Positions 24,899 through 33,770 of a stretch of DNA of 64,000 bases are shown here, piece after piece. The stretch's first letter is position 1. The number at the start of each line of letters is the position of its first letter. Origin of the DNA: Sinorhizobium terangae (GTDB lineage: Bacteria; Pseudomonadota; Alphaproteobacteria; Rhizobiales; Rhizobiaceae); the NCBI RefSeq assembly GCF_029714365.1, contig NZ_CP121660.1, positions 930,001-994,000 on the forward strand. Reading direction: 5' to 3'. A program made the position numbers and the translations under genes. The notes under the pieces are model-generated. The model saw only the letters and a program-made list of their open reading frames with translations. It was not told where the DNA came from and ran no database searches.

Positions 24899-25438
24899 TC
24901 AACACGTCGGCCTTCCGTTCACGCGCCCGGGCGGTGCCGGACACAACTGGCCGAACTGACTGCGCCAAATGCCGGCGCCGGCTGAACGGGCGGTCGCCTG
25001 CGCATCGGCATAGACGCCCTTACTGTGCTCTGCCCGGTCGATTGCATTACCGGTCTCGACCAGCCAGCGGTTCACGTCTTTGCCGTCGGCGCGAAAGCAC
25101 GTGCCGACAAAGCGGCCATAACGATCGCGCTTGACGAGTTCGCAACGCGTCGGGCGGGAAGCCGCCAGAAACGCGTCCAACGCGGAAGCCGCTTCGTCGC
25201 CGCATCGGTAGTCCAGGCCCTTCTCGTCCAAGCAGACTTGCCAGCCTTCCGGTGCGTCGACGCCACTCAACTGGATCCGCTCGCCAGCGACTTCAATGGT
25301 GTCGCCATCCACAACCGACGCTTGACCAATGATCGGCTCGTCCGCTTGCGCACTGTTCGCCGTCATCAGCAGAACCAGGAAAAGCTTAATTTTCCCCTTC
25401 GTTACTGGAGACGAGGCGACGTTGCAATTCGATTTCAT
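24899..25438 (-). CDS. exoI: ExoI, secreted staphylococcal-nuclease-like protein
   Basis: The roughly 179-residue protein has a signal-like hydrophobic stretch (IKLFLVLLMTANSAQA) and an SNase/thermonuclease domain: ASVVDGDTIEVAGERIQLSG, VDAPE, then a RDRYGRFVGTCF segment with the second arginine site and a C-terminal AGIWRSQF. The residues for catalysis in nucleases (R, E, R) appear to be present in order. ExoI belongs to the succinoglycan cluster in S. meliloti, where its role is not firmly known. ATG at 25438 is the most upstream start that keeps the signal peptide near the end; a longer frame is open to 25594. Confidence 0.82.
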   Translation of the reverse strand: MKSNCNVASSPVTKGKIKLFLVLLMTANSAQADEPIIGQASVVDGDTIEVAGERIQLSGVDAPEGWQVCLDEKGLDYRCGDEAASALDAFLAASRPTRCELVKRDRYGRFVGTCFRADGKDVNRWLVETGNAIDRAEHSKGVYADAQATARSAGAGIWRSQFGQLCPAPPGRVNGRPTC

Positions 25439-25656
25439 TCGGGGGCGAGACGAAGGACGGCTGTCGCCCAACGCCGTTGCGGCCATGCCGATCATGCCCA
25501 GGTCCCATCCAGCCTCAGTCGCTATCAGCCTAACGCAGGTAGCCTGCCGTTCGCATCCTGCAAAACTTGGGGTGAATGGTCGTGTGAGGCGCATTTCCGC
25601 TGATTAAGCCCGCGGCAGCGAGCCGAGATGCGCAGTACGAGCGGTCGGCGAGGCTC

Positions 25657-25731
25657 TCAGAAGACAAACATGTAAAGAAGAACGATAACGATCAGGGGAA
25701 CACCCATTAGCCAGAGAATGATGCCTTTCAT
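25657..25731 (-). CDS. 24-residue hydrophobic microprotein
   Basis: The peptide begins MKGIILWLMGVPLI and ends LLYMFVF; it is one membrane helix with a single lysine at the start. An excellent GGAGGTAAGTGGC precedes ATG at 25731, and a possible promoter lies just upstream (TTGAGC, 16 bases, TAATGA on the minus strand). I recall very similar tiny proteins annotated as hypothetical in other Rhizobiales. It occupies the place where exoT, exoW and exoV would lie in S. meliloti. Confidence 0.65.
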   Translation of the reverse strand: MKGIILWLMGVPLIVIVLLYMFVF

Positions 25732-26103
25732 GCCACTTACCTCCATATCATTACGCGATAAACGCGAAGGCTCAAGAAGCGTTCCTTTTTTGGCCTGCAG
25801 GCAACAAAAAAGGCCGGGGCGCCCCGACCTTTTCCCCTTCGCTGCTCTATCTGCCAGTACATCCGTGGTCAGCGTTCCGAGCGCGAAGCCTGCCTGCAGG
25901 TCAGGCGATCTCGCCGACATCTGAACAGGCAATCTGTCGACGCGGATGTCGGAATTCCACAGAACGATTACAAGAGCGGTCGCGCCCAATCTTTTCGCAC
26001 ACTACTCGACGGAAGCCGCGATCCTGATATCCGTCCGGCGCCGCCGCCTGGAGCGGAGCGGGGGAGGCCGTCGCGCAAGTCACTGCAGACCTGTGAGCTT
26101 CGG
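25732..26103. other. Gap between exoU and the microprotein, at the site of missing exoT-W-V
   Basis: This stretch holds a terminator (25805-25834) and no gene I can support. It shows no readable flippase, glucosyltransferase or pyruvyltransferase remnant in any frame by eye. Confidence 0.5.
25805..25834 (-). terminator. Rho-independent terminator after exoU
   Basis: On the minus strand AAAAGGTCGGGG pairs with CCCCGGCCTTTT around a CG turn and is followed by more T residues. It ends the exoX-exoU transcript about 270 bases beyond the exoU stop. Confidence 0.85.
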
Positions 26104-27129
26104 CTATTTCCCCGGTTCGGTCATGGGTGCGTCAAGCAGATAGCGGATGGCGCCCGAGCCGCCGAGCGCGACCGGCGCGACGGATTCACGGGGCCGAAAA
26201 CGTTCTGTCTTGTCGGCAAGGATTCCGCCGACGATCGCCGGCAGCGCACCGGGATTTGTGAGTCCGTAACCTATCGCGCTCATGTAGCCCGCATGGTTCT
26301 TTAGGTCGAGAAAGTGCCGCAGTTCGTAGCGGTCTCGGATGTGGCGCTCATGGCGGCGGATGGCGGTGGCGGCATCGGCGCTCAATGCGCCTTCGGTGAG
26401 GATCGCCCGGTCCGCCTCGTAGAGGCGCCTCAGGTCTGCCGTGCGGTGGCTGCCGCTGAGTGAATTGCCTCGCACGACAGCGGCATAGCCGCAGCTGTGG
26501 ATGATCTTGTAACGGGCGCCCTTCGCAAGCGCCCGGGCGTAGAGGTCGTAGTCTTCACCGAGGCGCAGGTCTTCCTTGTAGCGCAGCCGATGGCTGTCGA
26601 GGAACGAGCGCCGCATCAGCGGCTTGAGGAAGCCGATCTCGCCGCGGCGAACGCCGCGCCGGGAGATATTGCCTTCGATGAAACCGACGAGATCGAGCAG
26701 ACGGGGACTGGCCGTGAAACGGCCAATCCGACCATGGGCGGTTTCCGCCTCGCTGGCGTCGATGAACGCGATATTGTCTGCAATGAAGTCCCAGCCACCC
26801 TCGGAAAGGAGTTGACGAAGCCGACCCGGAAGAAAGAAGTCATCGGCGTCCAGTACGCCAAGAAGAGGGGACTGCGAGATCGCGATCGCATGATTGCGTG
26901 CGGCGGCGGGACCGCGGTTTTCGTCGAAGCGGACCACGTTCAAACGGCCACTTCCGTCATCCGCGGCGCGTGCCGTGCGGGCAGTGTCATCGGTCGAACC
27001 ATCGTCAATGACGATGACTTCGGCAGCCTCGGGTTCCGCAAGGGCGGAGGCGATCGCTCTGGTGATCGTGTCGGCGGCGTTCTTTGCGGCAATGATGATG
27101 CAGACATTCGTCGGCGCGGCTACGGTCAT
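26104..27129 (-). CDS. exoU: Succinoglycan beta-1,6-glucosyltransferase ExoU
   Basis: The 341-residue GT2 protein adds a side-chain glucose. It has VCIIIAAKNAADTITRAIAS, VIVIDDGSTDDTAR, the metal motif LGVLDADDFFLPGRL and RLGEDYDLYARAL. ATG at 27129 (MTVAAPTN) follows a GGAG sequence and gives the length of S. meliloti ExoU. Upstream is exoX on the same strand. Downstream, exoV, exoW and exoT of the S. meliloti order are missing. Confidence 0.92.
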   Translation of the reverse strand: MTVAAPTNVCIIIAAKNAADTITRAIASALAEPEAAEVIVIDDGSTDDTARTARAADDGSGRLNVVRFDENRGPAAARNHAIAISQSPLLGVLDADDFFLPGRLRQLLSEGGWDFIADNIAFIDASEAETAHGRIGRFTASPRLLDLVGFIEGNISRRGVRRGEIGFLKPLMRRSFLDSHRLRYKEDLRLGEDYDLYARALAKGARYKIIHSCGYAAVVRGNSLSGSHRTADLRRLYEADRAILTEGALSADAATAIRRHERHIRDRYELRHFLDLKNHAGYMSAIGYGLTNPGALPAIVGGILADKTERFRPRESVAPVALGGSGAIRYLLDAPMTEPGK

Positions 27130-27322
27130 ACTGGACTCCAGCAGTTGATCGAGATGCGTCGGTGTAATCTTGGTTTCCAACGGCTTTGCAAAACATGGCC
27201 GGCGATCATGTCGCAAACGCGTCAAGCGCAAATTTTTTTGCGGTGCGGCAGAAGGACGCCGCCGCCAAGGCCGTGGTCAGGTGCCTGCCTTGACTGGAGA
27301 AACTGCGCGGGGAGAAATGATT

Positions 27323-27652
27323 TCAGGTGTTGGAGTGGCCCGGGCGGTTTAAACGGCGAATGGAGATCTTGCCCGATTGCTTGTCGTCGGACGCAGATTC
27401 GATCGACGCCTTGCCGGAAGACAATTTGCGTCGGTCGCGGGCTTCCTTCCAGACCAGGAACAGGACGGCGATGAAATATCCGACCTGCAACAGCACGGCA
27501 CAGACCAGGGTCTGTATCGCGGTCGAAAGCAGTGAGCCGTTCAGGAGATAGGTTGCGATGGCAAAAGCCACCAACGCGCCAATCATGCTGGCGAGAACGC
27601 GCGGCGCGAACATCGCGTTACCGCCCTTCGGATTTTCGACTGGTACCGTCAT
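27323..27652 (-). CDS. exoX: ExoX, inhibitor of exopolysaccharide synthesis
   Basis: The 109-residue inner-membrane protein has two hydrophobic segments (VLASMIGALVAFAIATYLL and AIQTLVCAVLLQVGYFIAVL) followed by a basic tail ending RRLNRPGH. ExoX reduces exopolysaccharide output, acting on ExoY after translation; the balance of the two sets polymer level. ATG at 27652 is supported by an upstream GGAGGAGAGG; the shorter start at 27613 (MFAPRV) corresponds to the S. meliloti start as I recall it. It is divergent from exoY across a 740-base regulatory gap. Confidence 0.9.
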   Translation of the reverse strand: MTVPVENPKGGNAMFAPRVLASMIGALVAFAIATYLLNGSLLSTAIQTLVCAVLLQVGYFIAVLFLVWKEARDRRKLSSGKASIESASDDKQSGKISIRRLNRPGHSNT

Positions 27653-28393
27653 GCGACACTTAGCCCTCTCCTCCCATTCCCACTATATTAGTGGTCGCTT
27701 TTCTCTTCAACATGCAAGCCGCAACTTTGTTTCTGCAGTTTCTACCGCGCAATTCTTTCCGCCATCTTCACCTGCGACTGTGGACAAATCACTTCGGAGT
27801 GATCGTGTGCATGCATGCAATTAAAGATAGTGTGTAAAGAGAAATACAATACAACCGAGGAAAATCGGATTCTGAACGGCTTGTTTTGCCGGCCCCTATG
27901 ATTAGAGGGGTAAATGCGAACTCATTCTGATTGCTGCATCTTTCCGCTTTGCGAAACGCGTTTCTCCGATCAACTTTTGTTACAAGTTTATTGCAAAAAG
28001 ACCGAGAAAAATGTGCGGCGCAAAATAATGGTGCGATGCAAAAAGCTGAGCCGGAATTACCCCTTGCCAATTTCGCACCGGCGCTGCCTCTGGCCGTCTG
28101 AGTGAAACAATGATTCGTTTCGTGTAATACTTCGCGATCCGAAAGCATTAAGTCCGGCCGATGTTTCAACGTGGCAGGCATGCGACAAACTATCTTAGTT
28201 ATAAATTTCGGATCGTTATAATTAAATTTTAGTAATAGTGCCTGCGTCCGGCCGGCCAAAACGGGTCGGTGACGGGGCGCCCCGACGTGGCCTTGATTTC
28301 GCCTTCAAAAAACAAATTCTCACCATACACTCGCGCTAGATGACCCGCGTCCTGCGGGACCGACAATCGCAAAACGTAAATGGAGTCACCTCT
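27653..28393. promoter_or_regulatory. Divergent exoX-exoY regulatory region
   Basis: This long gap is markedly richer in A and T than the genes. It contains a perfect palindrome GAAACGCGTTTC (27953-27964), an inverted repeat GAAAC..GTTTC (28104-28121) and a perfect -10 hexamer TATAAT (28217-28222) pointing to exoY, with a poor -35. In Sinorhizobium this is where MucR and other regulators control exopolysaccharide output; I did not identify their specific sites. An AT-rich open frame on the minus strand (27789-28259) has no coding character. Confidence 0.7.
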
Positions 28394-29074
28394 ATGAAGT
28401 CCGCGACTCGCTCGGCAAGTTCGCCGTTTTTCATCGCCAAAGAGACCGGAGTATTCCGGCCAATAGGAGGCATATCGAAACGAAGTTTTGACATTGCCGC
28501 CGCGTCCTTGGCTCTCGTGTTCTTCAGCCCGCTCTTCCTGCTCATCATGGCACTCGTGAAGTTCTCTGATGGAGGGAGTGTTTTTTATGGTCACCGCCGC
28601 ATCGGTCACAACGGGCAGGCCTTCAAATGCCTGAAATTCCGGACGATGATGGAGAATGGCGATCGCGTGCTGCAGGACTATTTCAAGGAGAATCCTCACG
28701 CCTACGAAGAGTGGCGCACAACTCGCAAGCTACAGGATGATCCCCGGGTAACCACGGTAGGAGCCGTGTTGCGCAAGCTCAGCCTCGACGAGCTGCCACA
28801 GCTCCTCAACATTATTCGTGGCGAAATGAGCGTTGTCGGACCGCGCCCGGTCGTAGAGGACGAACTCGAGCTTTATGATTCGGCTGCCGTCTACTACCTG
28901 CGCTCCCGGCCTGGTCTGACCGGTCTTTGGCAGATCAGCGGCCGTAACGACGTATCTTACGCCGCCAGAGTGGCCTTCGACACGCAATACGTCCAGAACT
29001 GGTCGCTCCTTGTCGACCTTGCCATCGTCGTCAAGACGATCCCTGCCGTCTGCTTCTCCCGCGGCAGCTATTGA
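28394..29074 (+). CDS. exoY: Galactosyl-1-phosphate transferase ExoY
   Basis: The 226-residue polyprenyl-phosphate sugar-1-phosphate transferase starts repeat-unit synthesis at the inner membrane by moving Gal-1-P to undecaprenyl phosphate. It has one hydrophobic segment (SLALVFFSPLFLLIMALVKF, about 32-52) and the bacterial sugar transferase motifs KCLKFRTMM, LRKLSLDELPQLLNI, VVGPRP and RPGLTGLWQISGR. ATG at 28394 follows TGGAG and gives the S. meliloti length and start (MKSATRS). ExoF is 60 bases downstream. Confidence 0.96.
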   Translation: MKSATRSASSPFFIAKETGVFRPIGGISKRSFDIAAASLALVFFSPLFLLIMALVKFSDGGSVFYGHRRIGHNGQAFKCLKFRTMMENGDRVLQDYFKENPHAYEEWRTTRKLQDDPRVTTVGAVLRKLSLDELPQLLNIIRGEMSVVGPRPVVEDELELYDSAAVYYLRSRPGLTGLWQISGRNDVSYAARVAFDTQYVQNWSLLVDLAIVVKTIPAVCFSRGSY

Positions 29075-29134
29075 AACCCTGGCGCTGATGACCCCCGGGG
29101 TCGATACAGTGTCAGGCATCAGGAAATCACGAAA

Positions 29135-30406
29135 ATGCAACCTATCAGAACTTCGGGGACGCTTGACGTCTCCAAAAAGTTTTCCCGTTTCGCCCGCGTC
29201 GCTCTGATCGCGGTCGTTGTCGCGTCAGGAGCGACTGCGGCGGGGGCCGACGAATATCGACTTGGCGTGATGGACAAGCTGCGCGTCCGCGTTGCCGAGT
29301 GGCAGACGGCCCAGGGTGCCGTGCGCGACTGGTCGGCCGTCAGCGGCGAGTACACGATCGGCGCATCGGGTAGTATCTCGCTGCCTTTTGTCGGCGACCT
29401 GCCTGCTTCGGGCAAGACGACGACGGAAGTCGCGGCCGAAATCGGTATCCAGATGCAGAAGCTTTTCGGTCTGCGCGACCGGCCCTCGGCGTCGGTCGAA
29501 ATGGCGCAATACCGTCCCGTCTATCTTACCGGCGAAGTGGAGACCCCGGGCGAGTATCCCTATGTGCCGAAGATGACCGTACTCAAGGCCGTCAGCCTCG
29601 GCGGCGGATTGCGCCGAGCCGAAAGCGGCGGGCGGTTTGTCCGGGACTACATTGTGGCGAGCGGAGAATCCGCCGTGCAGGTCGCGGAGCGCAACAGGCT
29701 GCTCATTCGCCGCGCCCGGCTCCAGGCTGAAATCGGCAAACGCAACAAGATCGAATTGCCCCGCGAACTCAAAAACGTCGAGGGTGTCGACAAGCTGCTC
29801 GCCGATGAGGTGGCTTTGATGGAGTCGCGCGGCACGCGGCAGGAGCGACAACTGGCCGCCCTTGCCGATCTCAAATCTCTTCTTCAAAGCGAGATCGAGT
29901 CGCTCGGGAAAAAATCAGAGACGCAGGCGCGCCAGCTTGAACTCGTCAAGGAAGATCGCGAGAAGGTCGACAGCCTCGCCGAAAAGGGGCTGGCGTTGAG
30001 CCAGCGCAAGCTCGCGCTCGAACAAAGGGTTGCGGACGTGCAGACGTCGCTGCTCGACATCGACACCAATGCGCTCAAGGCCAAGCAGGATTACAACAAG
30101 GCGACCCAGGACGAGACCAATCTCCGCAATGATTGGGACGAACAGCTCGCTCAGGAGCTGCAAAATACAGAGTCCGAGCTCGACACGCTTTCGCTGAAGG
30201 TCGGCACCAACCGCGACCTCATGGCCGAGGCGCTGCTGCAATCGGCCGAAGCGGCGCGACTGGAAGATCAAAAATCCGAGGCGAACATCACCTATTCGAT
30301 CATCCGTGACAAGGATGGCAAGCCGACCGAGATCGCGGCGAACGAAAACACCGAGGTGCTGCCTGGCGACGTCATCAAGGTAAGCGCTGCGATGGCGATG
30401 CGGTGA
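29135..30406 (+). CDS. exoF: Polysaccharide export/initiation protein ExoF
   Basis: The 423-residue protein has a signal peptide (ALIAVVVASGATAAGA) and a Poly_export/SLBB-like N-terminal half (EYRLGVMDKLRVRVAEWQ, GEYTIGASGSISLPFVGDLP), followed by a coiled coil (about 170-390) rich in K, E and L. ExoF is needed with ExoY for the first step in S. meliloti and resembles OMA export proteins. Length is close to the usual 421. ExoQ follows with its frame close to the exoF stop. Confidence 0.93.
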   Translation: MQPIRTSGTLDVSKKFSRFARVALIAVVVASGATAAGADEYRLGVMDKLRVRVAEWQTAQGAVRDWSAVSGEYTIGASGSISLPFVGDLPASGKTTTEVAAEIGIQMQKLFGLRDRPSASVEMAQYRPVYLTGEVETPGEYPYVPKMTVLKAVSLGGGLRRAESGGRFVRDYIVASGESAVQVAERNRLLIRRARLQAEIGKRNKIELPRELKNVEGVDKLLADEVALMESRGTRQERQLAALADLKSLLQSEIESLGKKSETQARQLELVKEDREKVDSLAEKGLALSQRKLALEQRVADVQTSLLDIDTNALKAKQDYNKATQDETNLRNDWDEQLAQELQNTESELDTLSLKVGTNRDLMAEALLQSAEAARLEDQKSEANITYSIIRDKDGKPTEIAANENTEVLPGDVIKVSAAMAMR

Positions 30407-30414
30407 GTTTCAGC

Positions 30415-31695
30415 ATGCGGATTTCGAAGGCGAGCCTCGTCAGCCCCGGGACGAATCAGCTTTACGGCACGTTCGCCGTGGCGCTGTCGTTGTTCGTCTT
30501 CGCCTATTCGCCGCGCTTCGGCCAGGTCTCGATCCTGCTCTATTACGCCTTGTGGCTGCCTCTCGTCCTCATCGACTACCGCAAGGTTTTAGGTAATTAC
30601 GGCAAGTATCTCTGGATCTTCGCCTTTACTATCTTTGCCTGCCTTTCCTTCTTCTGGTCGGCGGCGCCGGGGATGACGATGCGCACCGGCGTGCAATATC
30701 TCAGCCACGTCGTCTGTGCGCTTATTGCCATGCGGACGATCGATATCCCGACGTTCACGCGCGGAGGGATCGCCGGCGTTGCCCTTGTCCTTGTCTATTC
30801 GCTGCTTTTCGGCGCGTATCACTATGATATGCTGGACGGTACCTTCAGCTTTGTCGGCGCCTTCTCATCGAAGAACCAGTTGGGCTTCTACGCTTCGCTG
30901 GGCATATATTTTGCCTTCGTTGCCGTCTTCACCCTGGGCGAGCGCGGCATCTGGATGGCCGCGGCGGGTGTCTCCGGATTGATCTCTGCCTATTCGCTGC
31001 TGGCTTCGCAGTCGGCGACCTCGGTTCTGACGACCGTGGCAATCATCGGCCTCTCGCTCGGAATGCGGGTGATATCAGCCTTGCGGCCGTCGAACCGCAA
31101 GGGTCTCTTCCTCGCCGCGGCAATGTTCAGCGTCGTCGCAGCCGTCGCGATCGCCTATAGCGGCGGTATCGATGTGGTATTGGGCGCCTTCGGCAAGAAT
31201 TCGACCCTCACCGGCCGCACCTATCTGTGGCAGCAGGGCATCGAGGCGGCAATGGCGTCCCCGATCGTCGGGATGGGCTACCAGGCCTATTGGATCCAGG
31301 GATTTTCGGAGGCGGAGCGGCTCTGGGAAGAGTTTTTTATCACCGCGCGCACCGGCTTCCATTTTCATAATACCTATATCGAGGCAATCGTGGAAACGGG
31401 GGCGATCGGCCTCATGTTGTTGACCATGGTATTGGTCACAACGGTCTTCGGCCACCTGAAGCGGTTGCTTTCGGAAGAACGCGATCCGGATTCGATGGTG
31501 CTTTTCGGCATAGCAATACTGCTTCTCATCCGATCTTTCGTCGAGGTCGACATTCTCAACCCGTATCACGTCGGTTCGTTCTTGCTGTATTTTGCGGCGG
31601 GCAAACTGACGATCAAGCGCACGCGACCGACCATGAACTGGCTCTGGCCGGAACACGGGCGTTCTACAGCCTACAGAGTTCATTTCAGCGCATAG
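30415..31695 (+). CDS. exoQ: Polysaccharide polymerase ExoQ (Wzy-type)
   Basis: The roughly 426-residue membrane protein has about ten hydrophobic segments and the O-antigen ligase/polymerase-type loop TLTGRTYLWQQGIEAA (about 263-278) plus FHFHNTYIE. It is needed for high-molecular-weight polymer in S. meliloti. ATG at 30415 gives MRISKASLV as in S. meliloti; a GTG at 30403 overlapping the exoF stop is the alternative. Confidence 0.92.
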   Translation: MRISKASLVSPGTNQLYGTFAVALSLFVFAYSPRFGQVSILLYYALWLPLVLIDYRKVLGNYGKYLWIFAFTIFACLSFFWSAAPGMTMRTGVQYLSHVVCALIAMRTIDIPTFTRGGIAGVALVLVYSLLFGAYHYDMLDGTFSFVGAFSSKNQLGFYASLGIYFAFVAVFTLGERGIWMAAAGVSGLISAYSLLASQSATSVLTTVAIIGLSLGMRVISALRPSNRKGLFLAAAMFSVVAAVAIAYSGGIDVVLGAFGKNSTLTGRTYLWQQGIEAAMASPIVGMGYQAYWIQGFSEAERLWEEFFITARTGFHFHNTYIEAIVETGAIGLMLLTMVLVTTVFGHLKRLLSEERDPDSMVLFGIAILLLIRSFVEVDILNPYHVGSFLLYFAAGKLTIKRTRPTMNWLWPEHGRSTAYRVHFSA

Positions 31696-31720
31696 TAGCT
31701 TGCGTCTTGGGGGCGCTTGA

Positions 31721-32716
31721 ATGAAAACGATCCACGGGATCCAATACCTGCGTGCTGCGGCGGCGCTGGCGGTCGTGATATTCCATGCCGCTGAAAAGAC
31801 CGGCCATTATTTTGCGATCGGTGCGGCCGGCGTTGACGTCTTCTTCGTCATCAGCGGCTTCATCATGTGGGTGATCAGCGATCGCCGTCCCGTCACACCG
31901 GTGCGGTTCATGGTCGATCGCATTCGCCGTATCGTGCCCATCTATTGGCTGGCGATCATGGTCATGGTCGCCGGAGGGATCGCTGGGCTCTTCCCGAACA
32001 TGGTCCTGTCTGTCAAGCATGCGCTTGCTTCGCTGTTCTTCATTCCAATGCGCTCTCCGAGCAATGGCGAGATATGGCCTGTCCTAGTGCAGGGCTGGAC
32101 GCTCAATTTCGAGATGCTCTTTTACGCCGTGTTCGCACTCTCGCTGTTTCTGCCGCGAAACTGGCGCCTGCCTGCGATCGCCGGTCTGTTCTTGCTCCTG
32201 GTCCTGGCCGGATCGGTGATCAGCTTCGACAATGCTTTGATGCTGACGTACACGCGACCCGTCATCCTTGAATTCGTGGCGGGCATGGTGATTGGCGAGT
32301 TGTGGCTGAAGGGCAGGGTGCCCTCGCTCGCTCCCGGCGTGGCGCTGATCGTTTGCTCGTTCGGCGGTTTCGCGCTTGTCGGCCTTCTTCGCCTGCCATT
32401 CGACGAATTCACAACCGGCCCGCTTGCGGTGATGCTCGTCGTCGGCGTCCTCTCCGTCGAGGCTCGCGGATATATCCGTTCGCTGCAGGTGCCGAACCTT
32501 CTCGGCAATGCTTCCTATTCGATCTACATCTGGCACACTTTCGCGATTTCCGTGGCCGCCAGGGCCGCTTCGATGGTCGGGGTCGATGCCTGGATAGCGA
32601 TGGTGGCTTCGGTGCTTTGCGGCACGATGATCGGCATTGCCGGCTATGCGATGCTGGAGCGTCCGTTGCTTTATCGAAAGCGCATGCAACCGGCGGCCCA
32701 GAGTCTCGCTGGCTAG
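31721..32716 (+). CDS. exoZ: Acetyltransferase ExoZ (acyltransferase 3 family)
   Basis: The 331-residue inner-membrane protein O-acetylates the repeat unit. It has the family start IQYLRAAAALAVVIFHAAEK with the catalytic-type histidine, VDVFFVISGFIM, FMVDRIRRIVPIYWLAIMVM and about eight to ten membrane segments, ending ERPLLYRKR. ATG at 31721 follows a GGGGGCG stretch. It is codirectional with exoQ (25-base gap) and converges on exoB. Confidence 0.92.
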   Translation: MKTIHGIQYLRAAAALAVVIFHAAEKTGHYFAIGAAGVDVFFVISGFIMWVISDRRPVTPVRFMVDRIRRIVPIYWLAIMVMVAGGIAGLFPNMVLSVKHALASLFFIPMRSPSNGEIWPVLVQGWTLNFEMLFYAVFALSLFLPRNWRLPAIAGLFLLLVLAGSVISFDNALMLTYTRPVILEFVAGMVIGELWLKGRVPSLAPGVALIVCSFGGFALVGLLRLPFDEFTTGPLAVMLVVGVLSVEARGYIRSLQVPNLLGNASYSIYIWHTFAISVAARAASMVGVDAWIAMVASVLCGTMIGIAGYAMLERPLLYRKRMQPAAQSLAG

Positions 32717-32783
32717 CAGCGCCGCGCCTCTTCACAGGCACGGCGCCGGAGCGCTTCGAATTGTTTCCGCAGACTCGCCGAAA

Positions 32784-33770
32784 TCAGACGCCCTGATTTC
32801 TGCGTGAATGCCAATTCCAGGCGGACTCGGTGATCGCCGCAAGGTCGTATTGCGGCTCCCAGCCAAGCACCGCGCGCGCCTTGTCGTTATTGGCGACCAG
32901 CGTGGTCGAATCGCCTTCGCGCCTGTCGGTATAGCGGATATTGAACGGCCGCTTCGCAACCTTTTCGATTGCGCTCAGGAGCTCCTTGACGGTCGTGCCC
33001 GTGCCCGTGCCAAGGTTGAGCTCGACGCTCTTGCCGCCTTCCAGCAGGTAGTCGACCGCCCGCACATGCGCATCCGCAAGGTCGAGCACATGGATATAGT
33101 CGCGCACGCAGGTGCCGTCGCGGGTATCGTAGTCGGTGCCGAACACGCTGAAACTTTCCCGCCGGCCAAGTGCCGCGTCGATCGCGAGCGGTATCGCGTG
33201 GGTTTCCGGCTCATGCCATTCGCCGATCCGTCCTTCAAAGTCGGCGCCGGCAGCGTTGAAGTAGCGCAGGATCACGGAGCGCAAGCCCTTGTAGAGGTCA
33301 TAGTCCTTCAGTGCCTGCTCGCAGACCCATTTCGTGCGCCCATAGGGGTTGATCGGCGCTTGCTTGTGCGCTTCGTCCATCGGCACGCTGTCGGGCAGCC
33401 CGTAAGTGGCGCAGGTGGACGAGAATACGAAGGCGTCGATCCCGGCAGCAAGCGCTGCCGACAGCAAGGTGAGCGTGCCGATGACATTGTTGTCGTAGAA
33501 TGCGGCCGGATCCTTTACCGACTCACCGACTTCGATCATGGCCGCAAAATGCAGAATCGCGCGCGGTCGATGTCGTGCGAGAACGTCATCGAGACGCTTG
33601 CGGTCTCGAATATCACCTTTTTCGAGAACGCCCCATTTGACGAATTCTTCATGGCCGTTCGAGAGGTTGTCGTAGACGATGGGCTGGTAGCCTTTGGCGG
33701 CCAGTTGGAGGCACGTATGGGAGCCGATATAGCCGGCGCCGCCGACGACAAGAATGTTGTTGTTCTGCAC
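32784..33770 (-). CDS. exoB: UDP-glucose 4-epimerase ExoB
   Basis: The 328-residue cytoplasmic enzyme makes UDP-galactose for ExoY and other glycans. It has the NAD loop LVVGGAGYIGSH, FAAMIEVGESV, VFSSTCATYG, the YxxxK motif INPYGRTKW, and RYFNAAGAD. GTG at 33770 (MQNNNIL) is chosen: GAGG lies six bases upstream and it matches the S. meliloti start; a TTG two codons earlier is also open. Loss of ExoB affects exopolysaccharide and lipopolysaccharide in Sinorhizobium. Confidence 0.96.
   Translation of the reverse strand: MQNNNILVVGGAGYIGSHTCLQLAAKGYQPIVYDNLSNGHEEFVKWGVLEKGDIRDRKRLDDVLARHRPRAILHFAAMIEVGESVKDPAAFYDNNVIGTLTLLSAALAAGIDAFVFSSTCATYGLPDSVPMDEAHKQAPINPYGRTKWVCEQALKDYDLYKGLRSVILRYFNAAGADFEGRIGEWHEPETHAIPLAIDAALGRRESFSVFGTDYDTRDGTCVRDYIHVLDLADAHVRAVDYLLEGGKSVELNLGTGTGTTVKELLSAIEKVAKRPFNIRYTDRREGDSTTLVANNDKARAVLGWEPQYDLAAITESAWNWHSRRNQGV

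Noticed and set aside
27789..28259. 156-codon frame in the exoX-exoY gap
   Set aside because: AT-rich, no SD, odd amino-acid makeup with many Cys, and it covers the regulatory region.
27653..28393. nod box
   Set aside because: No match to the long conserved nod-box pattern was found before exoY or exoX.
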